Source: Brevundimonas sp.
GTDB lineage: Bacteria; Pseudomonadota; Alphaproteobacteria; Caulobacterales; Caulobacteraceae
Assembly: GCF_030682035.1 (NCBI RefSeq)
Contig: NZ_JAUXQZ010000036.1
Coordinates: forward strand, 1-64,000
Reading direction: 5' to 3'
Length of the DNA: 64,000 bases
The translations under genes were made by a program, and so were the position numbers. Below are positions 35,759 through 43,169 of this stretch, piece after piece. Each line of letters starts with the position of its first letter. The stretch's first letter is position 1. The notes below the pieces were generated by a model. It did no database searches. It was given only the letters and a program-made list of their open reading frames with translations, and was not told where the DNA came from.

Positions 35759-35794
35759 GTTAGGGTTTTGGGGTCGTCCCTGGAGGGTTTCGCC

Positions 35795-36319
35795 ATGCTC
35801 GCCGTCGTCTTCGCCGTCATGCTGCAACAGGCCGCCCCCCTGCCCGCCGCCACAGGCCAGGTGGTGTGGGAGACGCCCGCGCCCGTCGCACCTGCGGAAG
35901 TCGTTGTGGCCGTCGATATCCCCGCGATCCCCGACTCCGCCCGCGCCGATCCCTATGGCTATGAGCGGGCCGAATGCAGTCCGCTGATCCGCAAGGCCGA
36001 GGAATCCCTGGAGGCCTGTCAGGCGCGGGTCCGGATGATGCTTGCCGCCCACCTGGGCGACGCCCTGCCCGCCGGCCTGACTCCCGCGGGCGCGCCGGAC
36101 GAATGCCAGCAGGAGGCCGCCGGCGACCGCTACGCCCTGCAGTGCGGCGCGCCGGCCCGCGCCGACCGGCCGACGGCGGCGCTGGAGGAGCGGAGCTGCG
36201 AAACCCGCCCCCGCGTCCAGCCGCAGGGCGGCGTGGCCTGGACCGAGGAATGCCGTCCCGTCAGCGGCGTTCGCGCGGATGATGACGGTCTGAGAGTCCG
36301 GCTGGGCGGCCAAGATTAG
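35795..36319 (+). CDS. Secreted hypothetical Cys-containing protein
   Basis: A 174-residue protein beginning with a short hydrophobic leader (MLAVVFAVMLQQAAPLPAA) and a Pro/Val-rich segment. It has several conserved-looking cysteines (RAECSPLIRKAEESLEACQARV, DECQQEA, LQCGA, RSCETRP, EECRPV) that could form disulfides in the periplasm. No family is recognised. ATG 35795 is chosen because GGAGGG lies about 8 nt upstream. A hairpin at 36346 follows. Confidence 0.72.
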   Translation: MLAVVFAVMLQQAAPLPAATGQVVWETPAPVAPAEVVVAVDIPAIPDSARADPYGYERAECSPLIRKAEESLEACQARVRMMLAAHLGDALPAGLTPAGAPDECQQEAAGDRYALQCGAPARADRPTAALEERSCETRPRVQPQGGVAWTEECRPVSGVRADDDGLRVRLGGQD

Positions 36320-36345
36320 CTGAACAGAGGCGTCCGGACATAACA

Positions 36346-36374
36346 ACGCCGCGCCCGGGGTGCGGACGCGGCGT
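36346..36374. terminator. GC hairpin between convergent genes
   Basis: ACGCCGCG (36346-36353) pairs with CGCGGCGT (36367-36374) across a 13-nt loop that can itself pair partly. It lies between the stop of the secreted hypothetical gene and the end of the CsbD gene. Confidence 0.6.
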
Positions 36375-36395
36375 CGCAGCGCTTCGGAAGGGTGC

Positions 36396-36581
36396 CTAGT
36401 TGCGCTTGTCTTCGCGCAGGGTGTCCTTCATGCCGCCGACGGCGTTCTGGACCTTGCCCTCGACCTGGTCGGCGCGTCCTTCAGCCTTGAGCTTTTCATC
36501 GCCGGTCAGCTTGCCGGCGGCTTCCTTGATGTTGCCGCCCAGGTTCTTGGCGGCGCCTTCGACTCGATCATGATCGGGCAT
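36396..36581 (-). CDS. CsbD-like stress protein
   Basis: A 61-residue hydrophilic helical protein of the CsbD family, abundant in general stress or stationary-phase regulons. The pattern DRVEGAAKNLGGNIKEAAGKLTGDEKLKAEGRADQVEGKVQNAVG is characteristic. A strong AGGAGA ribosome site precedes ATG 36581. The molecular role is unknown. The nearby HisKA_2 kinase belongs to a class often linked to the alphaproteobacterial general stress response, but no direct link is shown here. Confidence 0.92.
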   Translation of the reverse strand: MPDHDRVEGAAKNLGGNIKEAAGKLTGDEKLKAEGRADQVEGKVQNAVGGMKDTLREDKRN

Positions 36582-36669
36582 GGGAAATCTCCTGACTGAC
36601 GCATCGCCGAACTGACGATGCCTGCTCCAGAAGAGCGAACCATAGCGGTTCGCGTTCCGTACTGTGGCG

Positions 36670-37119
36670 CTAGAAGCAGCGTCGCAGCCAGACCGTCACC
36701 GCCCAGGCGTGGGCGTCGTGGCGGAGTTGGGCGAGGGCTTCAAGCGGATAGAGCCAGACCAGCTCGTGATCGGCCTCGACCTTGGCGGCGGGGTCGAGCG
36801 ACAGTTGTTGGGCGATCCAGAAGCCGCCGATGTTGTTGATCGGCTCGCCGTCCGACTTGCGGAAATACTGCGACGCTTCGGCGATGCGGGTCAGCGGCCG
36901 CACCGTCATGCCGGTTTCCTCGAGAAACTCGCGCGCCACGGCCTGTTCCTCGGTCTCGCCGCCGTCGACGGCGCCGCCCGGTAGGTCAAGATAGCTGCCT
37001 TCGCCGCGGTCCACGCGGACGCAGGCGAGTTTGCCGCTCTCAAACACCAGACCGAAGGCGGTGGGGCGCGGGCGATGGTCGAGGCCGGGCGCGGCGGTTC
37101 CGAACTGCAGGCGCGTCAT
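36670..37119 (-). CDS. NUDIX hydrolase
   Basis: A 149-residue nucleoside-diphosphate-linked-moiety hydrolase. The Nudix box is complete: GGAVDGGETEEQAVAREFLEETG (residues about 48-70), matching GX5EX7REUXEEXGU. The substrate is not predictable from sequence. It starts 2 nt after the stop of the histidine kinase gene on the same strand, so both are probably co-transcribed. Confidence 0.93.
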   Translation of the reverse strand: MTRLQFGTAAPGLDHRPRPTAFGLVFESGKLACVRVDRGEGSYLDLPGGAVDGGETEEQAVAREFLEETGMTVRPLTRIAEASQYFRKSDGEPINNIGGFWIAQQLSLDPAAKVEADHELVWLYPLEALAQLRHDAHAWAVTVWLRRCF

Positions 37120-37121
37120 GC

Positions 37122-38492
37122 TCAGAGATCGAACGCCAGACGGGCGCGCACGCCCCTGTGGGCCCTGTCGAACTCGACCGCCGACCGCAGGCCGGACGCC
37201 ATGGCGGAAATGATCTTGCCGCCCAGACCAGTGCCCTTGACCGCGCCGTCGCCCATGCCGGGGCCGTCGTCCTCGACCGTCAGTATGGCGCGCCCGTTCG
37301 GATCCTGAACGAGGCTGACGCGAATCTGGCCCGGCTTGCCCGGCTCATAGGCGTATTTCACCGCATTGGTGACCAGTTCGGTGACCACCACGCCGAGCGA
37401 TACGGCCTGATCGGTCGAGACCCGCATGGGCGTGGCCTCGAGATGGATGGAACAGCCGCCCTCGTTCGGGCAGAGCGATTGCGACAGTTCGCCAATCAGA
37501 CCCTCGAGATATTCGTCCATGGCCACCGAGGTCATGTCGCCCGAGGTGTAGAGCCGGCGGTGCACGTGGGCGACAGCCTCGATCCGGGCCTGGGACTCTT
37601 TCAGCGCGGCGCGGGCGCCTTCGTCAACCAGATGGCGCAGCTGAAGCGACATGAAGCTGGAAACCAGTTGCAGGGAATTGCCGACGCGGTGGTTGACCTC
37701 GCGCAGCATGGCCTCGGCGCGGTCGCGGGCGATGGTCAGTTCGAAGGTGCGGTCGAGAACCTGATGCTCGAGACCGGCGTTCAGGCGGTCGAGGGCGTCG
37801 CGGCCGGCCTGAACCTCGATGACGTAGCGCCGGATCAACCAGGCGCTAGCGCCGGCGAGGACCAGAATCAGGGCGCCGCCGAGGGCGTTGGCGACGACGG
37901 TGATATTGCCCGCCCATTCCGACTGCCGGGTTCGGAACTGCAATCGCGTCGCCTGTATCTCGTCGATAGTGGCGATCTCGGTCCGCATGGCGTCCATCAG
38001 GACCTGGCCTTCGCCCCTCCGGAGCACCGCCACTGCGTCGTCCAGGCGGCCCATGCGGGCCATGACGATGGTCCGCTCCATCACGGCCAGTCTTTGGTCC
38101 GAAAGCTCGCGGACGCGCTCGACCCGCGGTCCGAGGTCTGGATCGCCAACCGTCAACCCGCCCAGTTCCTGCATCAGGTCCGGTAGCTTCTGAATCGCCT
38201 CATCGTGGATGGACAGATACCCAGGCCGGGCGGTCAGCAGGAAGCCGCGCTGACCGGTTTCCGCGTCAACGAGCCGGGTCAGAACCTCGCGGGAAACCAG
38301 ACGGACCTGCTCGGCCTCCTCGACGGTGTCGTTGAACGCGACGGTGCGCTGGATCAGCACGAAGACCGCGAGGTTGAGCACCAACATCAGCGCGATGGCC
38401 AACGCCAGAAGGCCGGCCACGCGTCGTCCGAGCGTCGGCGTACGGACGAACCGACTGAGGGCTGAAAGCGTAGGGCGGAGCGCCGAAATCAT
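37122..38492 (-). CDS. CHASE3-domain sensor histidine kinase (HisKA_2 type)
   Basis: A 456-residue membrane kinase. A transmembrane helix (about 26-50) is followed by a periplasmic CHASE3 domain (TVEEAEQVRLVSREVLTRLVDAETGQRGFLLTARPGYL), a second helix (about 198-220), a coiled linker and the HisKA_2 dimerisation motif REVNHRVGNSLQLVSSFMSLQ with the phospho-His. The HATPase_c domain shows ELVTNAVKYAYEP and EDDGPGM. This kinase class usually passes phosphate to PhyR- or single-receiver proteins. No response regulator is adjacent. Confidence 0.94.
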   Translation of the reverse strand: MISALRPTLSALSRFVRTPTLGRRVAGLLALAIALMLVLNLAVFVLIQRTVAFNDTVEEAEQVRLVSREVLTRLVDAETGQRGFLLTARPGYLSIHDEAIQKLPDLMQELGGLTVGDPDLGPRVERVRELSDQRLAVMERTIVMARMGRLDDAVAVLRRGEGQVLMDAMRTEIATIDEIQATRLQFRTRQSEWAGNITVVANALGGALILVLAGASAWLIRRYVIEVQAGRDALDRLNAGLEHQVLDRTFELTIARDRAEAMLREVNHRVGNSLQLVSSFMSLQLRHLVDEGARAALKESQARIEAVAHVHRRLYTSGDMTSVAMDEYLEGLIGELSQSLCPNEGGCSIHLEATPMRVSTDQAVSLGVVVTELVTNAVKYAYEPGKPGQIRVSLVQDPNGRAILTVEDDGPGMGDGAVKGTGLGGKIISAMASGLRSAVEFDRAHRGVRARLAFDL

Positions 38493-38609
38493 CGTCGGGG
38501 AGCATTAGCGGGGCGTTTGGCCCTGTCCAGTCGCGTATCGGGAGAAACCCTCGCGGTTCGGTGGTTTTAGGGTAAAGATTACTCCAGGTCAGGATCGGGG
38601 GAGTTTGAC

Positions 38610-39320
38610 ATGGTATGGTGGTGGTGGATCGCTCCGGCGGTCGTTGGCCTGATTGGCGTCATTTTGCTGTTCCGCGGCCTGATGGCCCTGTTCCGGGGTC
38701 GGGTGTTCAGCGGCCTGCTGGTCGGGGCAGGCGGCGCGGGCTTCATGGCGGCGGCGGCGATCGCCGCCCTGCTGGCCCTCGACGTGCAGACCTATGGCCG
38801 GCTGACCTATGAGCGGCCGGTGGCGACGATTCAGACCCGGCAGCTTGGACCGCAGTATTTCGAGGCAACGGTGATGCGGCCCGGCATGGGCGAGAACGCG
38901 CCTGGGGTCAGCAACCTGTATCCGCTTCACGGCGACGAATGGCGTATCGAGGCGCAGGTGCTGAAGTGGAAACCTTGGGCCAATGTGCTGGGGCTGGACG
39001 CCCAGTACCGGCTGGACCGGCTGTCGGGCCGCTATCACTCGATCGAGCAGGAAATCAATGCGACGCGCAGCGTGCATCCGCTGACCGGCGGCGACCCGAG
39101 GACCGAAGGCCTGCCCTGGAAGGTCAGCGCCTGGGACGCGGCGCGGAAATATCGGAAATACCTCGATGCGGTCGACACCCTGTATGGCGGCGGCGCCTAT
39201 ATGCCGATGGCCGACGGGGCCAAATACGAGGTCTGGATCACCCAGTCCGGACTGGTCGCCCGGCCCGCCAACGACGCGGCGCGCGCGGCTTCGGCAGGGG
39301 GCTGGACCGAGGTTCAATAG
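38610..39320 (+). CDS. Conserved membrane protein of unknown function
   Basis: A 236-residue protein with two N-terminal transmembrane helices (VWWWWIAPAVVGLIGVILLFRGLMALF and VFSGLLVGAGGAGFMAAAAIAALLAL) and a soluble, probably periplasmic, C-terminal domain (HGDEWRIEAQVLKWKPWANVLGLDAQYRLDRLSGRY). Homologues are sometimes labelled cation/multidrug efflux pump, but nothing in the sequence supports a transporter. ATG 38610 has a GGGGGAG ribosome site. Its TAG stop ends at the first base of the 39320 repeat. Confidence 0.8.
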   Translation: MVWWWWIAPAVVGLIGVILLFRGLMALFRGRVFSGLLVGAGGAGFMAAAAIAALLALDVQTYGRLTYERPVATIQTRQLGPQYFEATVMRPGMGENAPGVSNLYPLHGDEWRIEAQVLKWKPWANVLGLDAQYRLDRLSGRYHSIEQEINATRSVHPLTGGDPRTEGLPWKVSAWDAARKYRKYLDAVDTLYGGGAYMPMADGAKYEVWITQSGLVARPANDAARAASAGGWTEVQ

Positions 39321-39462
39321 TCTCCTCCCTGTCGCGTAGCGATGGGGAGGTGGCGCGGCGCGGCTTCGCGCCGTGACGGAGGGGTAGGCTACGGCGGCGC
39401 GGCCCCCCTCCACCGCTTCGCGGTCCCCCTCCCCATTCGCAAGCGGCGAACGGGGAGGAGAC
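39320..39462. repeat. 143-bp inverted-repeat element containing 68-nt repeat copy 2
   Basis: Ends GTCTCCTCCC (39320-39329) and GGGAGGAGAC (39453-39462) are perfect inverted repeats. The left 68 nt match 26305-26372 with one mismatch. It exactly fills the space between the stop of the membrane-protein gene and the stop of flhA, and may serve as a bidirectional terminator. Confidence 0.8.
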
Positions 39463-39463
39463 T

Positions 39464-41581
39464 TTACACCGTCCCTATTGTCCGCAGGCGGGCCCTCGGG
39501 TGGACCTCGTTCTGGCTCATCACCACGGTCTGGCCGCGGAAGCGTTCGATGATTGAGCGGACGTAGGGGCGGATCTGCGGGCCGGTGAGAAGCACCGCCG
39601 TCTCACCCGCCATGGCCGCGCGCTCGAAGACGTCGCGGACGGCGCGGATGAAATCCTGCAGCCGTGACGGGGCCATGGCCAGCTGGCGCTCCTCGCCCTG
39701 ACCCACCAGAGCGTCGGCGAAGGCGGCTTCCCATTCCGGCGACAGGGTGACGATGGGCAGGGCCCCGTCGTCACCCTTGTGCTGCCAGCAAAGCTGCCGG
39801 GCCAGACGACCGCGCACATGTTCGACCAGGGTGGTTACCGAACTGGTGTGTGGCGCGGCCTCGGCAAGGCCCTCGAGAATGGCGGCCAGATCGCGGATCG
39901 AGACCTTCTCCCGCAACAGGGTCTGGAGGACGCGCTGCAGCGTGGTGACGGTGACGACCGAGGGGATCAGTTCGTCGACCAGCTTCTTTTCTTCGGTCCC
40001 CAGTTCCTTGAGCAGCTTCTGCACTTCGGCGTAGGAGAGCAGATCGGCCATGTTCTCCTTGAGGATTTCGGTGAGGTGAGTGGTCAGCACCGTCGATGGG
40101 TCGACGATGGTGTAGCCGCGGAAAGTCGCCTCCTCGCGCAGGCTTTCGTCGATCCAGGTGGCGGGCAGGCCGAAGGCGGGCTCCTTGGTGTGCTCGCCGG
40201 GCAGTTCGACCTGCCGCCCGGCCGGGTCCATGGCCATCAGGCAGCCGAGCCGAACCTCGCCCTGGCCGGCCTCCATCTCCTTGATGCGGATGGCGTAGCC
40301 CTGGGTCCCCAGGCGCATGTTGTCGAGGATGCGCACCGACGGCATGACGAAGCCGTACTCCTGGGCCAGCGAGCGGCGCAGGGCGCGGACCTGATCGGTC
40401 AGGCGGCGGCCCTCAAGATCGTTGATCAGGGACAACAGGGAGTAACCGAGCTCGATCTTGACCTCGTCGATGGTCAGGGCCGTGCCGATGGGTTCCTCGA
40501 CATCCTCCTTGGGGCCGGCGGCGGTGGCGGCCATCTCTGCCTCGGTGGGCTTGGGCTTGAGCCGCAGACGACCGAGCCTCCAGGCCATGAAACCCGCGCC
40601 GATGGCCAGGGCCGCGAACGGAATCAACGGCATGCCGGGGATCAGGCCGATCAGGCCGGCGGCGGCGGAGACGACGCCGAGGCTGACGGGATTGGTGGCC
40701 AGCTGGGCGACCAGGGCCTTGTCGGCCGTACCCTCGACGCCCGCCTTGGAGACCAGGAAGCCGGCGGCGATGGAGATGATGATGGCCGGCACCTGGGTCA
40801 CCAGACCGTCGCCGATGGTCAGGGCGACGTAGGAATTGGCCGCATCGCCGATGCTCATGCCGTGCTGGAGGGTGCCGATCAGGATGCCGCCGATGGCGTT
40901 GATGAAGACGATGATCAGGCCGGCCACGGCGTCGCCGCGCACGAATTTCGAGGCGCCGTCCATGGCCCCGAAGAAGGTCGATTCCTGTTCCAGCTCCTTG
41001 CGGCGGCGTTTGGCGGTTTCCTCGTCGATCAGGCCGGACGACAGATCGGCGTCGATGGCCATCTGCTTGCCCGGCATGGAGTCCAGGGTGAAGCGGGCCG
41101 AGACCTCGGCGATGCGGGTCGAGCCCTTGGTGATGACGACGAAATTCACCACCAGGATGATGGCGAAGATGATGATGCCGATGATGAAGCTGCCGCCCAT
41201 CATCAGGGCGCCGAAGGCCTCGATGACCTGACCGGCGCCGCCCGTGCCCTCGTGACCATGGCTGAGCACCAGCCGCGTCGAGGCGAGGTTCAGACCCAGC
41301 CGGAACAGGGTGGTGACCAGCAACACGGTCGGGAAGATGGCGAAGTCCAGCGGCCGCTTCATCATCACCGCGGTCATCAGGATCAGCACGCTGGAGACGA
41401 GCGACAGCGCCAGCAGCACGTCCATCAGGAAGGCCGGGATCGGCAGGATCAGCAGCAGGATGACGCCGATGACGCCAATGGCCATGGCCACCTCGCCCCG
41501 CGCGACCCAGCCCACCATGTCGCGCCCGCTGGGGCGGGCCATGCCGTCGCGCATCATGGTCAAGGCGGGGATGTCAGTCAT
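39464..41581 (-). CDS. flhA: Flagellar export apparatus protein FlhA
   Basis: Central ring protein of the flagellar type III export gate (705 residues). About eight transmembrane helices fill residues 25-330, with the FHIPEP-family core PLDFAIFPTVLLVTTLFRLGLNLASTRL and MPGKQMAIDADLSSGLI. The cytoplasmic domain follows (about 360-705) and binds chaperone-substrate complexes. In Caulobacter flhA directly follows flbD; here bla and hicAB intervene and flhA must use its own promoter in the 46-bp divergent gap with hicA. Confidence 0.97.
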   Translation of the reverse strand: MTDIPALTMMRDGMARPSGRDMVGWVARGEVAMAIGVIGVILLLILPIPAFLMDVLLALSLVSSVLILMTAVMMKRPLDFAIFPTVLLVTTLFRLGLNLASTRLVLSHGHEGTGGAGQVIEAFGALMMGGSFIIGIIIFAIILVVNFVVITKGSTRIAEVSARFTLDSMPGKQMAIDADLSSGLIDEETAKRRRKELEQESTFFGAMDGASKFVRGDAVAGLIIVFINAIGGILIGTLQHGMSIGDAANSYVALTIGDGLVTQVPAIIISIAAGFLVSKAGVEGTADKALVAQLATNPVSLGVVSAAAGLIGLIPGMPLIPFAALAIGAGFMAWRLGRLRLKPKPTEAEMAATAAGPKEDVEEPIGTALTIDEVKIELGYSLLSLINDLEGRRLTDQVRALRRSLAQEYGFVMPSVRILDNMRLGTQGYAIRIKEMEAGQGEVRLGCLMAMDPAGRQVELPGEHTKEPAFGLPATWIDESLREEATFRGYTIVDPSTVLTTHLTEILKENMADLLSYAEVQKLLKELGTEEKKLVDELIPSVVTVTTLQRVLQTLLREKVSIRDLAAILEGLAEAAPHTSSVTTLVEHVRGRLARQLCWQHKGDDGALPIVTLSPEWEAAFADALVGQGEERQLAMAPSRLQDFIRAVRDVFERAAMAGETAVLLTGPQIRPYVRSIIERFRGQTVVMSQNEVHPRARLRTIGTV

Positions 41582-41587
41582 GCAATC

Positions 41588-41605
41588 TTACATTGTTTAA
41601 TGTAA
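41588..41605. promoter_or_regulatory. Palindromic operator between flhA and hicA
   Basis: Perfect inverted repeat TTACATT-GTTT-AATGTAA in the 46-bp gap between the divergent flhA and hicA starts. HicB antitoxins autoregulate through palindromes at the hicA promoter, so this is the likely HicB operator. Because flhA starts 7 bp away, HicB binding could also affect flhA. Confidence 0.65.
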
Positions 41606-41627
41606 CGCGTTTTGCTAGAACAACGAC

Positions 41628-41825
41628 ATGGTCTCCAGTCGGGAAATCCTGAAGGCTTTGCAAGCGGACGGCTGGCGCGTTATTCGCCAGAGCGGAAGCC
41701 ACGCGCAGTTGAAGCATTCGAACCGCCTCGGTACCGTGACCGTTCCCCACCCGCGCCGCGACATGCCCATCGGGACGCTCAGAAGCATCGAGCGCCAGAG
41801 CGGCATGACCTTCGGACGAAAATAG
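41628..41825 (+). CDS. hicA: HicA family mRNA interferase toxin
   Basis: A 65-residue toxin with a double-stranded-RNA-binding-like fold that cleaves mRNA. The order (SSREILKALQADGWRVIRQSGSHAQLKHSNRLGTVTVPHPRRDMPIGTLRSI) matches HicA, with the catalytic histidine at residue 25 in GSHAQLKH. It is the first gene of the hicAB pair, 6 nt before hicB. No strong Shine-Dalgarno site precedes the ATG. Confidence 0.95.
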   Translation: MVSSREILKALQADGWRVIRQSGSHAQLKHSNRLGTVTVPHPRRDMPIGTLRSIERQSGMTFGRK

Positions 41826-41831
41826 GCTAGG

Positions 41832-42239
41832 ATGGAGCCCATGCGCACATATACTTATGCGGGGATCGCCGAGCGCGGGGGGTCGGGCGACTACGGACTC
41901 TATTTTCCCGATCTGCCCGGCTGTGTCACGGTCGCCGACACTCTCGGGGATTTGGACGGCTCCGCGCGCGAGGCCTTGACGCTTCACCTTGAGGGGATGC
42001 TGGCCGGGGGCGAAGTCCTGCCGCTGCCTACCGCGCCCGAGGCTCTGCCGCATGACCCCGACGTGGCCGAGGCCGGGGTCATGCTGATCACCGTTCATGT
42101 CGGCGATCGACCGTCCCCGACGATCATCGACCTGCCGACTGCATTGCTCGACCGCCTCGACGAGGCGGCCCAGGCGCGCGGCGTCACGCGGGCAGCAATC
42201 CTGCGCGAAAGCGCGGAAGCCTTCCTCAAGGCCAGTTGA
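41832..42239 (+). CDS. hicB: HicB family antitoxin
   Basis: A 135-residue antitoxin. The N-terminal half is the partial RNase-H-like HicB fold (YGLYFPDLPGCVTVADTLGDLDGSAREALTLHLEGML) that binds HicA. The C-terminal part (TIIDLPTALLDRLDEAAQARGVTRAAILRESAEAFL) is a ribbon-helix-helix DNA-binding domain for autoregulation. A second possible ATG is at 41841. The gene ends 4 nt from the convergent beta-lactamase stop. Confidence 0.94.
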   Translation: MEPMRTYTYAGIAERGGSGDYGLYFPDLPGCVTVADTLGDLDGSAREALTLHLEGMLAGGEVLPLPTAPEALPHDPDVAEAGVMLITVHVGDRPSPTIIDLPTALLDRLDEAAQARGVTRAAILRESAEAFLKAS

Positions 42240-42243
42240 AGAC

Positions 42244-43167
42244 TCACCCACGACCCAGCCTTTCCAAGGCCATTCGAGTCGCATCGGCGATGACAGCGTC
42301 GCGACGAGCCGCCGAAAGCGATGCGGGCGCGTCATAGTAGATGGCGATGTGAATCGGGTCGCCCGATGGCGGCTGGATGACGCCGACGTCATTGGTCTGC
42401 CCCGTGCCGCCGGTGCCGGTCTTATGGGCCACGATCCAGCCGGCAGGAACGCCGCCCTTGATCCGGTCCGCGCCGGTCGGGCTGTCGATCATCCAGCGGC
42501 GCAGGCGCGCCATCATCTCGGTCTGCAGTCGTGGGCGGATGGTGCCGGAGCCGGAGCCGGAGCCGAACACGGCGATCAGGTTTGAGACAGCCTGTGACGG
42601 TGTGATCGTGTCCTTGTCGCCGTCTCTGCGGTTCATCATCGGCTCAAGCCGGTCGACAGTCGTGCTCAGGTCGCCGATCGAACGGTACCAGGCGCGCAGG
42701 GCGTCAAGGCCGCCGAGTTCCCGGATCAGAATGTTGGCGGCGGGGTTGTCGCTGACCTCCACCATGCCCTTGCACAGGGCCTCAATCGTCAGGGTCGAGC
42801 CGACGGCGGGCTCGGTGATCGGTGCGTGAGAGACCATGTCGGCGGCGGTGATCGGGATCGCTCGGTGCAGTTGCTCCTCGCTGCGCTGAATGCGTTCGAG
42901 CGTGGCGGTCGCGAGGAACATCTTGAAGGTCGAGCAGTAGTTGAAGCGTTCTCGGGGACGCCACGACACCATGTTCCAGTCCTGCGCCGCGAGGCCGATA
43001 CGGCCGCCGTTAGCGGCTTCCAGCGCGGTCAGGTCCAGGTCCCATGCGCCGCGCGTGGGACGGATATCCATCTGTGACGTCGGTGACGACGGCGCGCGAT
43101 CGCACCCCGCCACGCCGAGAGCGCCGAGGCCGGTCAGGACGGTTCTGCGGTCCGCGCGCCGGGTCAT
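42244..43167 (-). CDS. bla: Class A beta-lactamase, probable Tat-exported lipoprotein
   Basis: A 307-residue serine beta-lactamase. All class A elements are seen: STFK (Ser79, Lys82), SDN (139-141), the omega-loop Glu175 in DRLEPMMN and KTG (249-251). The N-terminus RRADRRTVLTGLGALGVAGC combines a twin-arginine-like signal with a lipobox (Cys22), suggesting a membrane-anchored periplasmic enzyme. A GGAGCC microsatellite codes the GSGSGSG loop near 203-208. ATG 43167 lies 2 nt after the flbD stop, so translation is probably coupled to the flagellar operon. Confidence 0.95.
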   Translation of the reverse strand: MTRRADRRTVLTGLGALGVAGCDRAPSSPTSQMDIRPTRGAWDLDLTALEAANGGRIGLAAQDWNMVSWRPRERFNYCSTFKMFLATATLERIQRSEEQLHRAIPITAADMVSHAPITEPAVGSTLTIEALCKGMVEVSDNPAANILIRELGGLDALRAWYRSIGDLSTTVDRLEPMMNRRDGDKDTITPSQAVSNLIAVFGSGSGSGTIRPRLQTEMMARLRRWMIDSPTGADRIKGGVPAGWIVAHKTGTGGTGQTNDVGVIQPPSGDPIHIAIYYDAPASLSAARRDAVIADATRMALERLGRG

Positions 43168-43169
43168 GA

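Noticed and set aside
39779..41605. 608-codon plus-strand frame across flhA
   Set aside because: It is a shadow of flhA with Gln/Asp/Gly-rich low-complexity translation and no motif.
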